From positions 682,001 to 746,000 of the forward strand of contig NZ_JAABOK010000001.1 in NCBI RefSeq assembly GCF_009928525.1: a stretch of 64,000 bases of DNA. The letters are read 5' to 3'. The notes under the pieces are model-generated. The model saw only the letters and a program-made list of their open reading frames with translations, searched no databases and was not told the origin of the DNA. This DNA is from Chitinophaga solisilvae. Its GTDB lineage: Bacteria > Bacteroidota > Bacteroidia > Chitinophagales > Chitinophagaceae. Position numbers and translations under genes: made by a program. Shown one piece after another: positions 51,541 through 59,915 of the stretch. Each line of letters starts with the position of its first letter. The first letter of the stretch is position 1.

Positions 51541-51729
51541 TTAGGCTTTCTTAGCAGCAGGCTTTTCAGCTTTTTTAGGAGCAGCAGCTTTCTTTGTAGA
51601 GTCAGCAGCCGGAGCTTTAGCTTCAGTTTTAGCTTTTTCTTTTTTTGCTGGTTTAGCAGCAGGAGCTTGTGCAAAAGAAGCAGCAGAGATGCTCATTACT
51701 ACTACAGCGGCGATCAGGCTTTTTTTCAT
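51541..51729 (-). CDS. Exported Ala/Lys/Pro-rich microprotein, 62 aa
   Basis: Signal peptide (MKKSLIAAVVVMSISAASFAQ), then about 41 residues composed almost only of Ala, Lys, Pro, with Glu, Ser, Thr and Asp (APAAKPAKKEKAKTEAKAPAAD). Strongly basic and disordered; no domain. Sec-exported histone-like or cell-envelope tethering proteins can look like this, but function is unknown. Own promoter likely upstream in 51730-51870; a strong terminator follows. Confidence 0.7.
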   Translation of the reverse strand: MKKSLIAAVVVMSISAASFAQAPAAKPAKKEKAKTEAKAPAADSTKKAAAPKKAEKPAAKKA

Positions 51730-51871
51730 GATGATTGTCTTTTTGAATGATTAAAAATTTCTGTTTCAGAATGTATAGTAAAATTAAGGCCTGACCACCA
51801 TGAAGAAAGGGACGTTTCGGTGAACAAGGGATTACTGTCGTTGAAGAAGGCAAAATGATGGGTAGATTATG

Positions 51872-51992
51872 AATTGCGAATTACGAATTGCGAATTACGA
51901 ATGAGGAGCGAAGATATAAGCGAGAAAGTAAATTCTTTATCCGCTTATATCTTCGCTCCTCATTCGTAATTCGCAATTCGCAATTCGCAATT
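51872..51992. repeat. AATTGCG/AATTACG-type long inverted repeat after the hybrid kinase gene
   Basis: Arms 51872-51922 and 51942-51992 match except for one mismatch in the second heptamer (AATTACG against AATTGCG). Inner arm: AATGAGGAGCGAAGATATAAGCG. It starts 5 bp beyond the hybrid-kinase stop (51998). Confidence 0.97.
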
Positions 51993-51997
51993 CAAAG

Positions 51998-54202
51998 TCA
52001 AAGTATTATATCAATCGCTTCCTGTATAGCCTGTACACAAAGTTGTTTCAGGCTGTTGAACAGTTCAGCGCCCGTAATAGGGTGCCAGGTCTGTTCTTCG
52101 GCGTGTTCCAGCTGTTCCAGGATGGGGTAGAGATGTAGTTCGAGTCCGGCGAAGGAGACGGTTGTTTTGAGGTTATGTGCAGTGGCCCGGATGAGATCTA
52201 TGTTGCCGGCCTGAATCGCTTGCTTCAGCAGGGAGAGGTCGTCCGGTAACTGGGCTACGAATTGTTGCAGCATATTCTTTTCGAAGGCTTTGTCACCTTT
52301 GGATAATTCTCTCAGATAGCGCAGATTAATCAGGTGCGGGGTGCCGTTTTCATGGCCATTATGCGGCAGGTAGGCTGCCATAGGCTCCCTGGCAGCTGAT
52401 TTGCCCGTATATACCTGGATCGTCCGGTAAAGGGTGTCTTCGTCAATAGGCTTGGAGATGTATTCGTTCATACCCATTTGCAGGCACTTTTCTCTTTCGC
52501 CTTCCATGGCATGGGCTGTCATGGCTATGACGGGAATATTGGAGTGCAGGTCCTGCCGTATTTTTGTCACGGCGGAATAACCATCCATTTCGGGCATCTG
52601 TATGTCCATCAGCACCAGATCATAGGGGTGCTTTTCAAGCGCCTGTAGTGCTTCATGGCCATTATTGACGACTTTATACCGGAGCTTCCAGCTGCTGAGC
52701 AGGTGACGCAGCAGGTTCTGGTTAAGCTGATTGTCCTCTGCAACCAGCAGCCATATGTCAGGAGGTATAGGAGAAATTTCTGTTTCCGTGTAGCCGTTAT
52801 CGTTAGTATCCGGATTGAATTCCCCGAGTGTGTACGGCAGCTCTGCCTTGAAGGTAGTGCCTGCGCCGGGTTTGCTCTCCACAGAGATAAATCCGTTCTG
52901 CAGCTCTATCAGTTGTTTAACAATGGTAAGACCCAGCCCGGTGCCGCCGTATTTGCGCGTGGTAGAGGCTTCGGCCTGGTTGAACCGGTCGAAGATGCTG
53001 TCCAGCTGAGCAGGTTCTATGCCAATGCCGGTGTCACTAACGGTGAACAATATACGAACGGCATTATCTTCTTCCCAGATTTTATCTACGTGAATGCTTA
53101 CTCCGCCGCTAGCTGTGAATTTTATAGCGTTGCTGGTGAGGTTGACCAATACCTGTGTCAGCCGCATAACATCGCCGTAGAGCAGGTCCGGCACCTGGTC
53201 GTTGATAGTGATGCCCAGCAGCAGCTGTTTTTCTTCCGCTTTGGGATGGAACAGGGTATAGAGCGAATGCAGTACGCCACGCAGACTGAATGAGGTAGCC
53301 TCTATACGCATCATACCGGATTCTATCTTTGAGATGTCGAGAATGTCGTTGATGATTTCCAGCAGTGATTTACCGGCGGCAGATATGGCTGTAACATACT
53401 CTCTGGATTTATCGTTCAGGGGCTGCGTCTGCAGCAGATTGGTGAATCCCAGTACAGCATTCATGGGGGTCCGGATTTCATGGCTCATATTGGCCAGGAA
53501 CTGGTCTTTCACAGAAGCCAGTTTCTTTTCCTGCTGCTGCGATTCATCCAGCGCTTCAATCAGCTGTTCCTGTTTATGTATGCGGCTGGTGATATACAGA
53601 AAGGCCAGCAAGCTGCTCAGGCACGCGAAAAATACCAGCACGGTGCCCCAGCTCTGGGCTTTTTGTCCGCTGGTATCAATCAGATGGGTAGTGCGGTTAA
53701 TGGCCGTCTGCCTGGTGGTGTCCAGCTGATGAAGAATGCCGGTGATGGCTTCTCCCAACCGTTTCCCCTTCTGGTTGTTGATCATTTTTTCTGCCGCGCT
53801 TTTCCCCTTGCTGTAGAAGGTATCCAGCACCAGCAGATTAAAACTGTTCTTTTCATCTACCAGATAATTGAGCTGCGTGAGTAATTTTTCGGTACTGTCG
53901 TTCTTGACTATTTTATTGATTTCTTTGAGATCTGCCTTGATGACGGCTATTTCCGCTTCAATACCAGTGATGTGGGTGGTGTCCTGCGAGATGACGGCGC
54001 CGCGTACCTTGCTGTCGGTTTTGGCCATGCTGGTCTGCAGTTTCTGTATCTCGTTCTTTACGTTGAGTTCTTTTAACAGCTGCTCATTTCCGGAGATGAG
54101 AGAGCGTATATTTTTGGCGGAGTTAAACTGCAGCACTATAAATAACGTCATCCCTGCAATGAACAGGCCGAGTAGATAATATTTAATTCTTTTTGGCTGC
54201 AT
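51998..54202 (-). CDS. Hybrid sensor histidine kinase with receiver and Hpt domains, 734 aa
   Basis: Membrane kinase carrying its own phosphorelay. Two membrane helices (about 8-25 and 192-212) flank a periplasmic helical domain; then HisKA with NMSHEIRTPMNAVLGFTN (His near 245), HATPase_c (GTGLGLTIVKQLIELQNGF), a receiver with VAEDNQLNQNLL and LVLMDIQMPEMDGYSAV (about 490-610), and a C-terminal Hpt with RATAHNLKTTVSFAG. This is an ArcB-like His-Asp-His relay. Start 54202 (MQPKRIKYYLLG) is preferred over 54247 for the topology. The LytTR regulator gene lies upstream on the same strand, so it may be the Asp partner. Confidence 0.93.
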   Translation of the reverse strand: MQPKRIKYYLLGLFIAGMTLFIVLQFNSAKNIRSLISGNEQLLKELNVKNEIQKLQTSMAKTDSKVRGAVISQDTTHITGIEAEIAVIKADLKEINKIVKNDSTEKLLTQLNYLVDEKNSFNLLVLDTFYSKGKSAAEKMINNQKGKRLGEAITGILHQLDTTRQTAINRTTHLIDTSGQKAQSWGTVLVFFACLSSLLAFLYITSRIHKQEQLIEALDESQQQEKKLASVKDQFLANMSHEIRTPMNAVLGFTNLLQTQPLNDKSREYVTAISAAGKSLLEIINDILDISKIESGMMRIEATSFSLRGVLHSLYTLFHPKAEEKQLLLGITINDQVPDLLYGDVMRLTQVLVNLTSNAIKFTASGGVSIHVDKIWEEDNAVRILFTVSDTGIGIEPAQLDSIFDRFNQAEASTTRKYGGTGLGLTIVKQLIELQNGFISVESKPGAGTTFKAELPYTLGEFNPDTNDNGYTETEISPIPPDIWLLVAEDNQLNQNLLRHLLSSWKLRYKVVNNGHEALQALEKHPYDLVLMDIQMPEMDGYSAVTKIRQDLHSNIPVIAMTAHAMEGEREKCLQMGMNEYISKPIDEDTLYRTIQVYTGKSAAREPMAAYLPHNGHENGTPHLINLRYLRELSKGDKAFEKNMLQQFVAQLPDDLSLLKQAIQAGNIDLIRATAHNLKTTVSFAGLELHLYPILEQLEHAEEQTWHPITGAELFNSLKQLCVQAIQEAIDIIL

Positions 54203-54334
54203 GACGGTTTGGTACATATAAACACTGATCCGGTAAACCCGGTTCAAAATACGATAATAAAGATCAGCGTACTTATTTTATTGTTCAACCGGCCATAGCT
54301 ATCGGTCAAAATGGTAAAACAGTCGTTAAGGTTG

Positions 54335-55030
54335 TCAGAGCAGGTTTAATTTGCTGTTGAGGGCATTTTTATAGGTTTCGGCTACCGGGATCGCATTTTT
54401 TTGTATGATGATCTGGCCATCTTCTATACTTTCTATTTTATCCAGCGCCACAATATAGGAGCGATGCACCCGCATGAACCGTGTTGCCGGCAGCTTTTCT
54501 TCCAGGGCTTTGAGGGTGGTGTGGATGGCATGAAATTTCTGTGCGGTAAAAAGTTTCACATAATCGCCCATCGCTTCCATGAACAGGATATCTTCCGTGC
54601 GTATCCTTTTAAGGATGCCGTTATCACGGATGAATACAAATTCTGTATCCGATACCTGCAGTTCACGCAGGTTACTGTCAATGATTTCCCTGGCTTTTTC
54701 TACGGCCTGGATAAAGCGGGCAGGGTTGACCGGTTTAATCAGATAATCGGCTACGTTCAGCTCAAATGCTTCTACGGCGTAATCTTTATTGACGGTGGTG
54801 AAAATGATGACGGGACGTTTTTTGCCAAGGTTGCGTGTCAGTTCCAGGCCGCTCATACCGGGCATTTCTATATCGAGGAGCAGCAGGTCTATTTTTTCTT
54901 TCTGCAGAAGATTATATGCTTCCATGGCGCTGCTGCATTCCGCAGTTACCTGTAACTGGTCCACATGGCTGGCTAGTTGCTTCATGGCGGTTCTCGCCAG
55001 TTTGTTATCGTCTACGATCAGGCAGTTCAT
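54335..55030 (-). CDS. LytTR-family response regulator, 231 aa
   Basis: AlgR/LytR-type regulator. The receiver has the acidic CLIVDDN near the start and the phospho-Asp in LLLLDIEMPGMSGLEL (about residue 55), then the signature IFTTVNKDYAVEAFELNVADYLIKPVN; the LytTR DNA-binding domain (about 125-231) has FVFIRDNGILKRIRTEDILFMEAMGDYVKLF and MRVHRSYIVALDKIESIE. The gene is followed by the hybrid kinase 132 bp later and is divergent from DUF6660/cusA. Confidence 0.96.
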   Translation of the reverse strand: MNCLIVDDNKLARTAMKQLASHVDQLQVTAECSSAMEAYNLLQKEKIDLLLLDIEMPGMSGLELTRNLGKKRPVIIFTTVNKDYAVEAFELNVADYLIKPVNPARFIQAVEKAREIIDSNLRELQVSDTEFVFIRDNGILKRIRTEDILFMEAMGDYVKLFTAQKFHAIHTTLKALEEKLPATRFMRVHRSYIVALDKIESIEDGQIIIQKNAIPVAETYKNALNSKLNLL

Positions 55031-55121
55031 GCGGCTAATTTAGTAACAAATCATAATATACAATCAACTCGCCCGCAACGGCGATGCAGTTTTTGTTCTG
55101 CCGTATATGCATATTAATTTT

Positions 55122-55129
55122 TACATTTG
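55122..55129 (+). promoter_or_regulatory. -7 box (TACATTTG) of the DUF6660/efflux operon, 5 bp before the start codon
   Basis: Perfect TAnnTTTG. With the usual distance the mRNA would start at about 55134-55136, i.e. on ATG 55135, which would make the first gene leaderless. A weak TCTG at about 20 bp upstream could serve as -33. Confidence 0.5.
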
Positions 55130-55134
55130 TACAC

Positions 55135-55446
55135 ATGAAATGGCTGTTGTACATATTGAGCGCATATATACTGCTGCTGTCCTGCATTCCCTGCACGGAC
55201 GCAGAAGGTTCCGCTTCGTACAGCAGTGCCGTGGTAGCCGATGCAGCTTCACACAACCATGAAACGCAGGCAGATTTCTGTTCTCCCTTATGCGTTTGCA
55301 GCTGCTGCAATGTACAGGTGACGCCAGGCATACCTTTCTTCTTCAGTTATCATCTTTCCAGGGTACCGGTATTATATCCTGTGTTACCCGATTCTCCTCT
55401 TCCTGCCGTAGCAGATAATATCTGGCAGCCTCCCCGGTTGGTATAA
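55135..55446 (+). CDS. DUF6660-like exported microprotein heading the metal-efflux operon, 103 aa
   Basis: N-terminal hydrophobic signal with two cysteines (MKWLLYILSAYILLLSCIPC), then a Cys/His-rich segment: EGSASYSS, SHNHETQADFCSPLCVCSCCNVQV with CSPLCVCSCC, and the end PLPAVADNIWQPPRLV. Bacteroidota put this family before cusA-like genes, and the cysteine cluster suggests metal capture in the periplasm. No structural homologue is recognised. ATG 55135 is the only start that gives a signal peptide. Confidence 0.75.
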   Translation: MKWLLYILSAYILLLSCIPCTDAEGSASYSSAVVADAASHNHETQADFCSPLCVCSCCNVQVTPGIPFFFSYHLSRVPVLYPVLPDSPLPAVADNIWQPPRLV

Positions 55447-55543
55447 CAGGTATTTACGGAAGTTTTTGCTATGAGTTTACTGTTGTGCTGTCCTACAGCA
55501 TACCGGAAGCTTTAGTACCTATTTTATTACATATTGACCAATC

Positions 55544-58500
55544 ATGCTGGATAAGATCATTCGTTTCTCGATCAGAAACAAGCTTATAGTAGGGATCCTC
55601 ACGCTCGCCCTGATCGCGTGGGGCGTATTCTCACTCACACGGCTACCCGTAGATGCGGTGCCGGATATCACCAATAACCAGGTGCAGGTGATTACGCTAT
55701 CACCTTCGCTGGCAGCGCAGGAAGTGGAGCGGCTGATTACCTTTCCTGTGGAACAAACAATGGCGGTTATTCCTGAGTTGAAGGAAATCCGTTCTATCTC
55801 CCGCTTCGGGTTGTCTGTCGTAACTATCGTCTTTCATGATGATGTTGATATTTACTGGGCACGGCAGCAGGTAAATGAAAAGCTGGGAGAAGCCAAATCC
55901 AATATCCCGCCGGGTATTGGTATGCCGGAGATGTCGCCCATTTCCAGCGGCCTGGGAGAAATTTACCAGTATGTAGTGCATCCGGCGAAGGGGTATGAAG
56001 AGAAATACAACACCCGTGAGCTGCGTACCATACAGGACTGGTATGTACGCCGTCAGCTGCTGGGTACGCCCGGTATTGCGGAGGTGAACAGTTTTGGCGG
56101 CCTGCTTAAACAATATGAGGTAGCGCTGAATCCGGATAAGCTGCGCAGCTATAACCTGAGTATTGCTGATGTTTTCAATGCACTGGAGAAGAATAATGAA
56201 AATACCGGCGGCGCTTATATCGACAAGAAGCCGAATGCCTGGTTTATCCGCAGCGAAGGGCTGATAGGAAATCTGGCGGACATTGAAAAAATAGTGGTGA
56301 AAAATATTCCCAGCGGTGTACCGGTGCTGATCCGCGACATTGCTACGGTGCAGATAGGTAACGCCAACCGTTACGGTGCGCTGACCCGCAATGCAGACGG
56401 AGAAGCAGTAGGTGGTATCGTGATGATGCTGAAGGGAAAGAATTCCAATGAAGTAGTGAAGGCGGTGAAGAGCCGCATTGACCAGATCCGCAAAACGTTG
56501 CCGGAAGGAGTCGTGATAGAACCTTTCCTCGACCGCAGCGAATTTGTGGGCAGAGCGGTGGGCACTGTAGAAAAGAACCTGATAGAAGGTGCGCTCATCG
56601 TAATATTTGTGCTGGTGCTGTTTCTCGGAAATATGCGCGCAGGGCTGATTGTAGCCTCTGTGATTCCGCTGGCGATGCTGTTTGCCATTGCCATGATGCA
56701 GCTGTTCGGTGTGTCGGGTAACCTGATGAGCCTGGGTGCTATTGACTTCGGATTGATAGTAGACGGTGCGGTGATCATCGTGGAAGCCACGCTGCATCAC
56801 CTGACCGGCAGAAATAAAGGCAGCGGCATCCTGCGGCTGACGCAGCAGGAGATGGATGACGAAGTATATGATGCCGCCATTAAAATACGCAGCTCTGCAG
56901 CTTTCGGCGAAATCATCATCCTCATTGTATACCTGCCTATACTGGCGCTGGTGGGTATTGAAGGAAAGATGTTCCGTCCTATGGCGCAGACAGTTTCATT
57001 TGCTATCCTCGGTGCATTTATTTTATCGCTTACCTATGTGCCGATGATGTCCGCCCTGTTTCTGAACAAAAAGATTACGAACAAGGTAACGGTGGCAGAC
57101 CGCATCATGAACTTCTTTCATCGTATATACGATCCCGTTATAAGAGCCTCATTGCGTGCAAAGGCGCTGGTGACGGGCATTGCTGTGGCCTTATTTGCCA
57201 TTGCCCTCTTTTTATTCACCCGTATGGGCGGAGAGTTTATTCCAACACTGGAAGAAGGAGATTTCGCAGTGGAAACCAGGTTGCTCACCGGTAGCTCGCT
57301 GTCAGAAACCATTGATAAGGTGAGCCTGGCTTCTAAAATACTGATGAAACAATTCCCGGAAGTCAGGGAGGTGATCGGTAAGATCGGCGCCGCTGAAATT
57401 CCTACGGATCCGATGCCGATGGAAGCCTGTGACCTGACCATATTGCTGAAGCCAAGAAAGGAGTGGACCAGCGCCCGCAACCGGGAGGAGCTGGCCAACA
57501 AAATGCAGGAAGCGCTGGAAGCTATACCCGGCGTTACTTTCGGCTTTTCGCAACCGATCCAGCTGCGTTTCAACGAGCTGATCTCCGGCGTGCGCCAGGA
57601 TGTAGGGATTAAAATTTTCGGAGAAGACCTGAACACGCTGGCTTCCCTGGCCCAGAAGATAGGCGCGATTGTGAGCCGCACCAACGGCGCACGTGACCTG
57701 TATGTAGAACAGATAGGCGGATTGCAGCAGATTGTAGTGTCCATAGACAGAGACAGGGTAGCGCAGTACGGACTGGATATCGCCACTGTGAACCAGGCTA
57801 TCAATACGGCTTTTGCCGGACAAAGCGCGGGGCTGGTGTATGAAGGAGAGAAAAGATTTGACCTGGTAGTAAGACTGGATCAGCAGAGCCGGCAGGATAT
57901 CCGCGATGTACAGCAGTTGTATATCACCACGCCTTCCGGCAATCAGGTACCGTTGCAGCAGCTGGCTAAAGTGGAAATGGCCACCGGGCCTAACCAGGTA
58001 CAGCGCGAAGATGCCAAACGCCGTATTATTGTTGGTTTCAACGTGCGTGGTCGCGACATTGCCAGCGTTGTAAAAGATATTGAGGCCAGTATAGAAAAAG
58101 AGGTGAAGCTGCCCACCGGATATTTTATCCGTTACGGCGGTCAGTTTGAGAACCTGAAGGAAGCCAATGCGCGGTTGTCGATTGCCGTACCGGTGGCGTT
58201 GCTGCTCATCTTCGCCTTACTGTATTTCACCTTCAGTTCTGTCAAGCAGTCACTGCTCATCTTTACCGCTATTCCTATGGCTGCTATCGGAGGTGTATTT
58301 GCCCTGTTGCTGAGAGGTATGCCTTTCAGTATATCCGCCGGCGTTGGGTTCATTGCCTTGTTCGGAGTGGCCGTGCTGAACGGAATTGTGCTGATAGGAG
58401 AGTTTAACAGGTTGAAGAAAGATGGATTGACAAACCTGAACGAAATCATATTGCAGGGCACTGCCACCCGTCTGCGCCCCGTGCTGATGACTGCCATGGT

Positions 58501-58675
58501 GGCGTCTCTCGGCTTCCTGCCGATGGCGCTGGCTACCAGCGCAGGTGCAGAAGTACAACGCCCGCTGGCCACGGTGGTCATCGGCGGCCTGGTCACCTCC
58601 ACATTATTAACGTTGCTGGTGTTGCCTTGTCTGTATATCTATTTTGAAAACGGGCTTAAAAAAAGAAGATCATGA
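55544..58675 (+). CDS. CusA/CzcA-type heavy-metal efflux RND pump, 1043 aa
   Basis: Inner-membrane proton-driven metal exporter of the tripartite RND system. Twelve helices; the transmembrane region includes MSLGAIDFGLIVDGAVIIVEATLHHL (CzcA-type acidic helix 4), large periplasmic loops (residues about 40-340 and 560-860), GAEVQRPLATVVIGGLVTSTLLTLLVLPCLY near the C-terminus. Metal-coordinating Met residues of CusA were not checked residue by residue, so Cu/Ag against Zn/Co/Cd is open. Its stop overlaps the TolC start as ATGA (58672-58675). Confidence 0.95.
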   Translation: MLDKIIRFSIRNKLIVGILTLALIAWGVFSLTRLPVDAVPDITNNQVQVITLSPSLAAQEVERLITFPVEQTMAVIPELKEIRSISRFGLSVVTIVFHDDVDIYWARQQVNEKLGEAKSNIPPGIGMPEMSPISSGLGEIYQYVVHPAKGYEEKYNTRELRTIQDWYVRRQLLGTPGIAEVNSFGGLLKQYEVALNPDKLRSYNLSIADVFNALEKNNENTGGAYIDKKPNAWFIRSEGLIGNLADIEKIVVKNIPSGVPVLIRDIATVQIGNANRYGALTRNADGEAVGGIVMMLKGKNSNEVVKAVKSRIDQIRKTLPEGVVIEPFLDRSEFVGRAVGTVEKNLIEGALIVIFVLVLFLGNMRAGLIVASVIPLAMLFAIAMMQLFGVSGNLMSLGAIDFGLIVDGAVIIVEATLHHLTGRNKGSGILRLTQQEMDDEVYDAAIKIRSSAAFGEIIILIVYLPILALVGIEGKMFRPMAQTVSFAILGAFILSLTYVPMMSALFLNKKITNKVTVADRIMNFFHRIYDPVIRASLRAKALVTGIAVALFAIALFLFTRMGGEFIPTLEEGDFAVETRLLTGSSLSETIDKVSLASKILMKQFPEVREVIGKIGAAEIPTDPMPMEACDLTILLKPRKEWTSARNREELANKMQEALEAIPGVTFGFSQPIQLRFNELISGVRQDVGIKIFGEDLNTLASLAQKIGAIVSRTNGARDLYVEQIGGLQQIVVSIDRDRVAQYGLDIATVNQAINTAFAGQSAGLVYEGEKRFDLVVRLDQQSRQDIRDVQQLYITTPSGNQVPLQQLAKVEMATGPNQVQREDAKRRIIVGFNVRGRDIASVVKDIEASIEKEVKLPTGYFIRYGGQFENLKEANARLSIAVPVALLLIFALLYFTFSSVKQSLLIFTAIPMAAIGGVFALLLRGMPFSISAGVGFIALFGVAVLNGIVLIGEFNRLKKDGLTNLNEIILQGTATRLRPVLMTAMVASLGFLPMALATSAGAEVQRPLATVVIGGLVTSTLLTLLVLPCLYIYFENGLKKRRS

Positions 58676-59904
58676 ACATCCGGATTATATTACTGACGCT
58701 GCTGTTCCCGGCTATGGCCGGCGCGCAGACCCTGACCATGGAGCAGGCCGTGCAGCTGGCGTTGCAACAGAATAAAGGACTGAAATCCGCAGATGCATCT
58801 GTGTCCTATTACAGGGACCTGGTGCGTACCAGCGGCGAAGTGGCAAAAACAGATGTGTCATTGCAGTACGGGCAGACGAATAGTTATGCCAGGAATGACA
58901 ATAACTTCAGTATCTCGCAGACCATTCCGTTTCCTACGGTATTCGGCGCGAGAAAGCAGCTGAATGAAGCACAGGTGAAGCGTGCCACCTGGCAGAAAGC
59001 CTCCACCAAAAATGAGCTGGTGTACCAGGTAAAACAGGTATATACACAGCTGCTGTATCTCTATGAGCTGCGTACTTTGCTGGCACGCCAGGATAGCCTG
59101 TTTACCAACTTCTCCCGCGCAGCGGGCCTGCGTTACAAAACAGGAGAAAGCCGGCTGGTAGAAAAAACAGCCGCAGAAGGAAGAATGCAGGAAGTGAGAA
59201 ACCAGCAAAGACAGAACGAAGCTGATATAACCATCAGCCTGGCGCAGCTGCAGGCCCTGCTGGGCGGCAGTGAGCCTGTACAGATAGCCATCTCCGGAAT
59301 TCCGGAAGCCAGCCTTTCACCATTGTCAGATTCAGCAGCCATTGCTGATAACCCCCAGTTACAATTCGCCCGGCAGCAGATCGTCATTGCAGAAAAGCAG
59401 AAGAAAGTATACAGCGCAGGTATCTTACCGGATATCACCGTAGGATATGTCAACCAGTCGCTCATCGGTAACCCGCTCAATGCATCAGGGATGCCGCTGG
59501 CTACGGGTACTAACCGCTTTCAGAGCTTCCAGCTGGGGCTGGCCGTACCGCTGTGGATGGGGCCCATGAAGGCTCGCGTAAAGGCAGAAGCACGGCAGCA
59601 GCAGGCGGCAGGTCTCAGCTATGATAATAGCCGTATACAGCTGCAAAGTCTTTATCAGCAGGCCGTTCAGCAGTTTACTAAATTCCGTAACAGCCTGGAT
59701 TACTATACCGCCACCGCCATGCCGAATGCGGACCTGCTGCTGCAGCAAACCGTGAAATCTTTTACCAGCGGGGATATTGGCTATATAGAATATTTTGTAA
59801 ACCTTGAAAATGTCATGACTATCAGACAGGGATATCTGCGCACACGCAATGATATTAAACAGGCTGAATTATATATCGGCTTCCTGACCGGGCAACAAAT
59901 CTAA
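58672..59904 (+). CDS. TolC-family outer-membrane efflux channel, 410 aa
   Basis: Trimeric outer-membrane duct for the RND pump. Signal peptide (MNIRIILLTLLFPAMAGAQ) and two TolC/OEP repeats (TMEQAVQLALQQNKGLKSADASVSYYRDLVRTS and later IQLQSLYQQAVQQFTKFRNSLDYYT), ending in a region with ENVMTIRQGYLRTRNDIKQAELYIGFLTG. Overlaps cusA by 4 bp (translational coupling), and the adaptor gene starts 12 bp after the stop. The length is somewhat shorter than E. coli TolC (about 470), typical for CusC-like Bacteroidota forms. Confidence 0.94.
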   Translation: MNIRIILLTLLFPAMAGAQTLTMEQAVQLALQQNKGLKSADASVSYYRDLVRTSGEVAKTDVSLQYGQTNSYARNDNNFSISQTIPFPTVFGARKQLNEAQVKRATWQKASTKNELVYQVKQVYTQLLYLYELRTLLARQDSLFTNFSRAAGLRYKTGESRLVEKTAAEGRMQEVRNQQRQNEADITISLAQLQALLGGSEPVQIAISGIPEASLSPLSDSAAIADNPQLQFARQQIVIAEKQKKVYSAGILPDITVGYVNQSLIGNPLNASGMPLATGTNRFQSFQLGLAVPLWMGPMKARVKAEARQQQAAGLSYDNSRIQLQSLYQQAVQQFTKFRNSLDYYTATAMPNADLLLQQTVKSFTSGDIGYIEYFVNLENVMTIRQGYLRTRNDIKQAELYIGFLTGQQI

Positions 59905-59915
59905 AAACCACCATT

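Noticed and set aside
17280..51992. CRISPR array or direct-repeat cluster
   Set aside because: Heptamers occur in short runs inside inverted repeats; there are no regularly spaced repeats with unique spacers and no cas genes.
17280..51992. Integron attC sites
   Set aside because: The palindromes lack the attC core (RYYYAAC/GTTRRRY) and bulges, are nearly perfect, and there is no integrase; the only tyrosine recombinase here is the housekeeping XerD type.
55700..56800. A 366-codon open frame antisense to the RND pump gene
   Set aside because: Complementary-strand shadow of a conserved coding region with composition biased to His, Gln and Tyr and no recognisable family.
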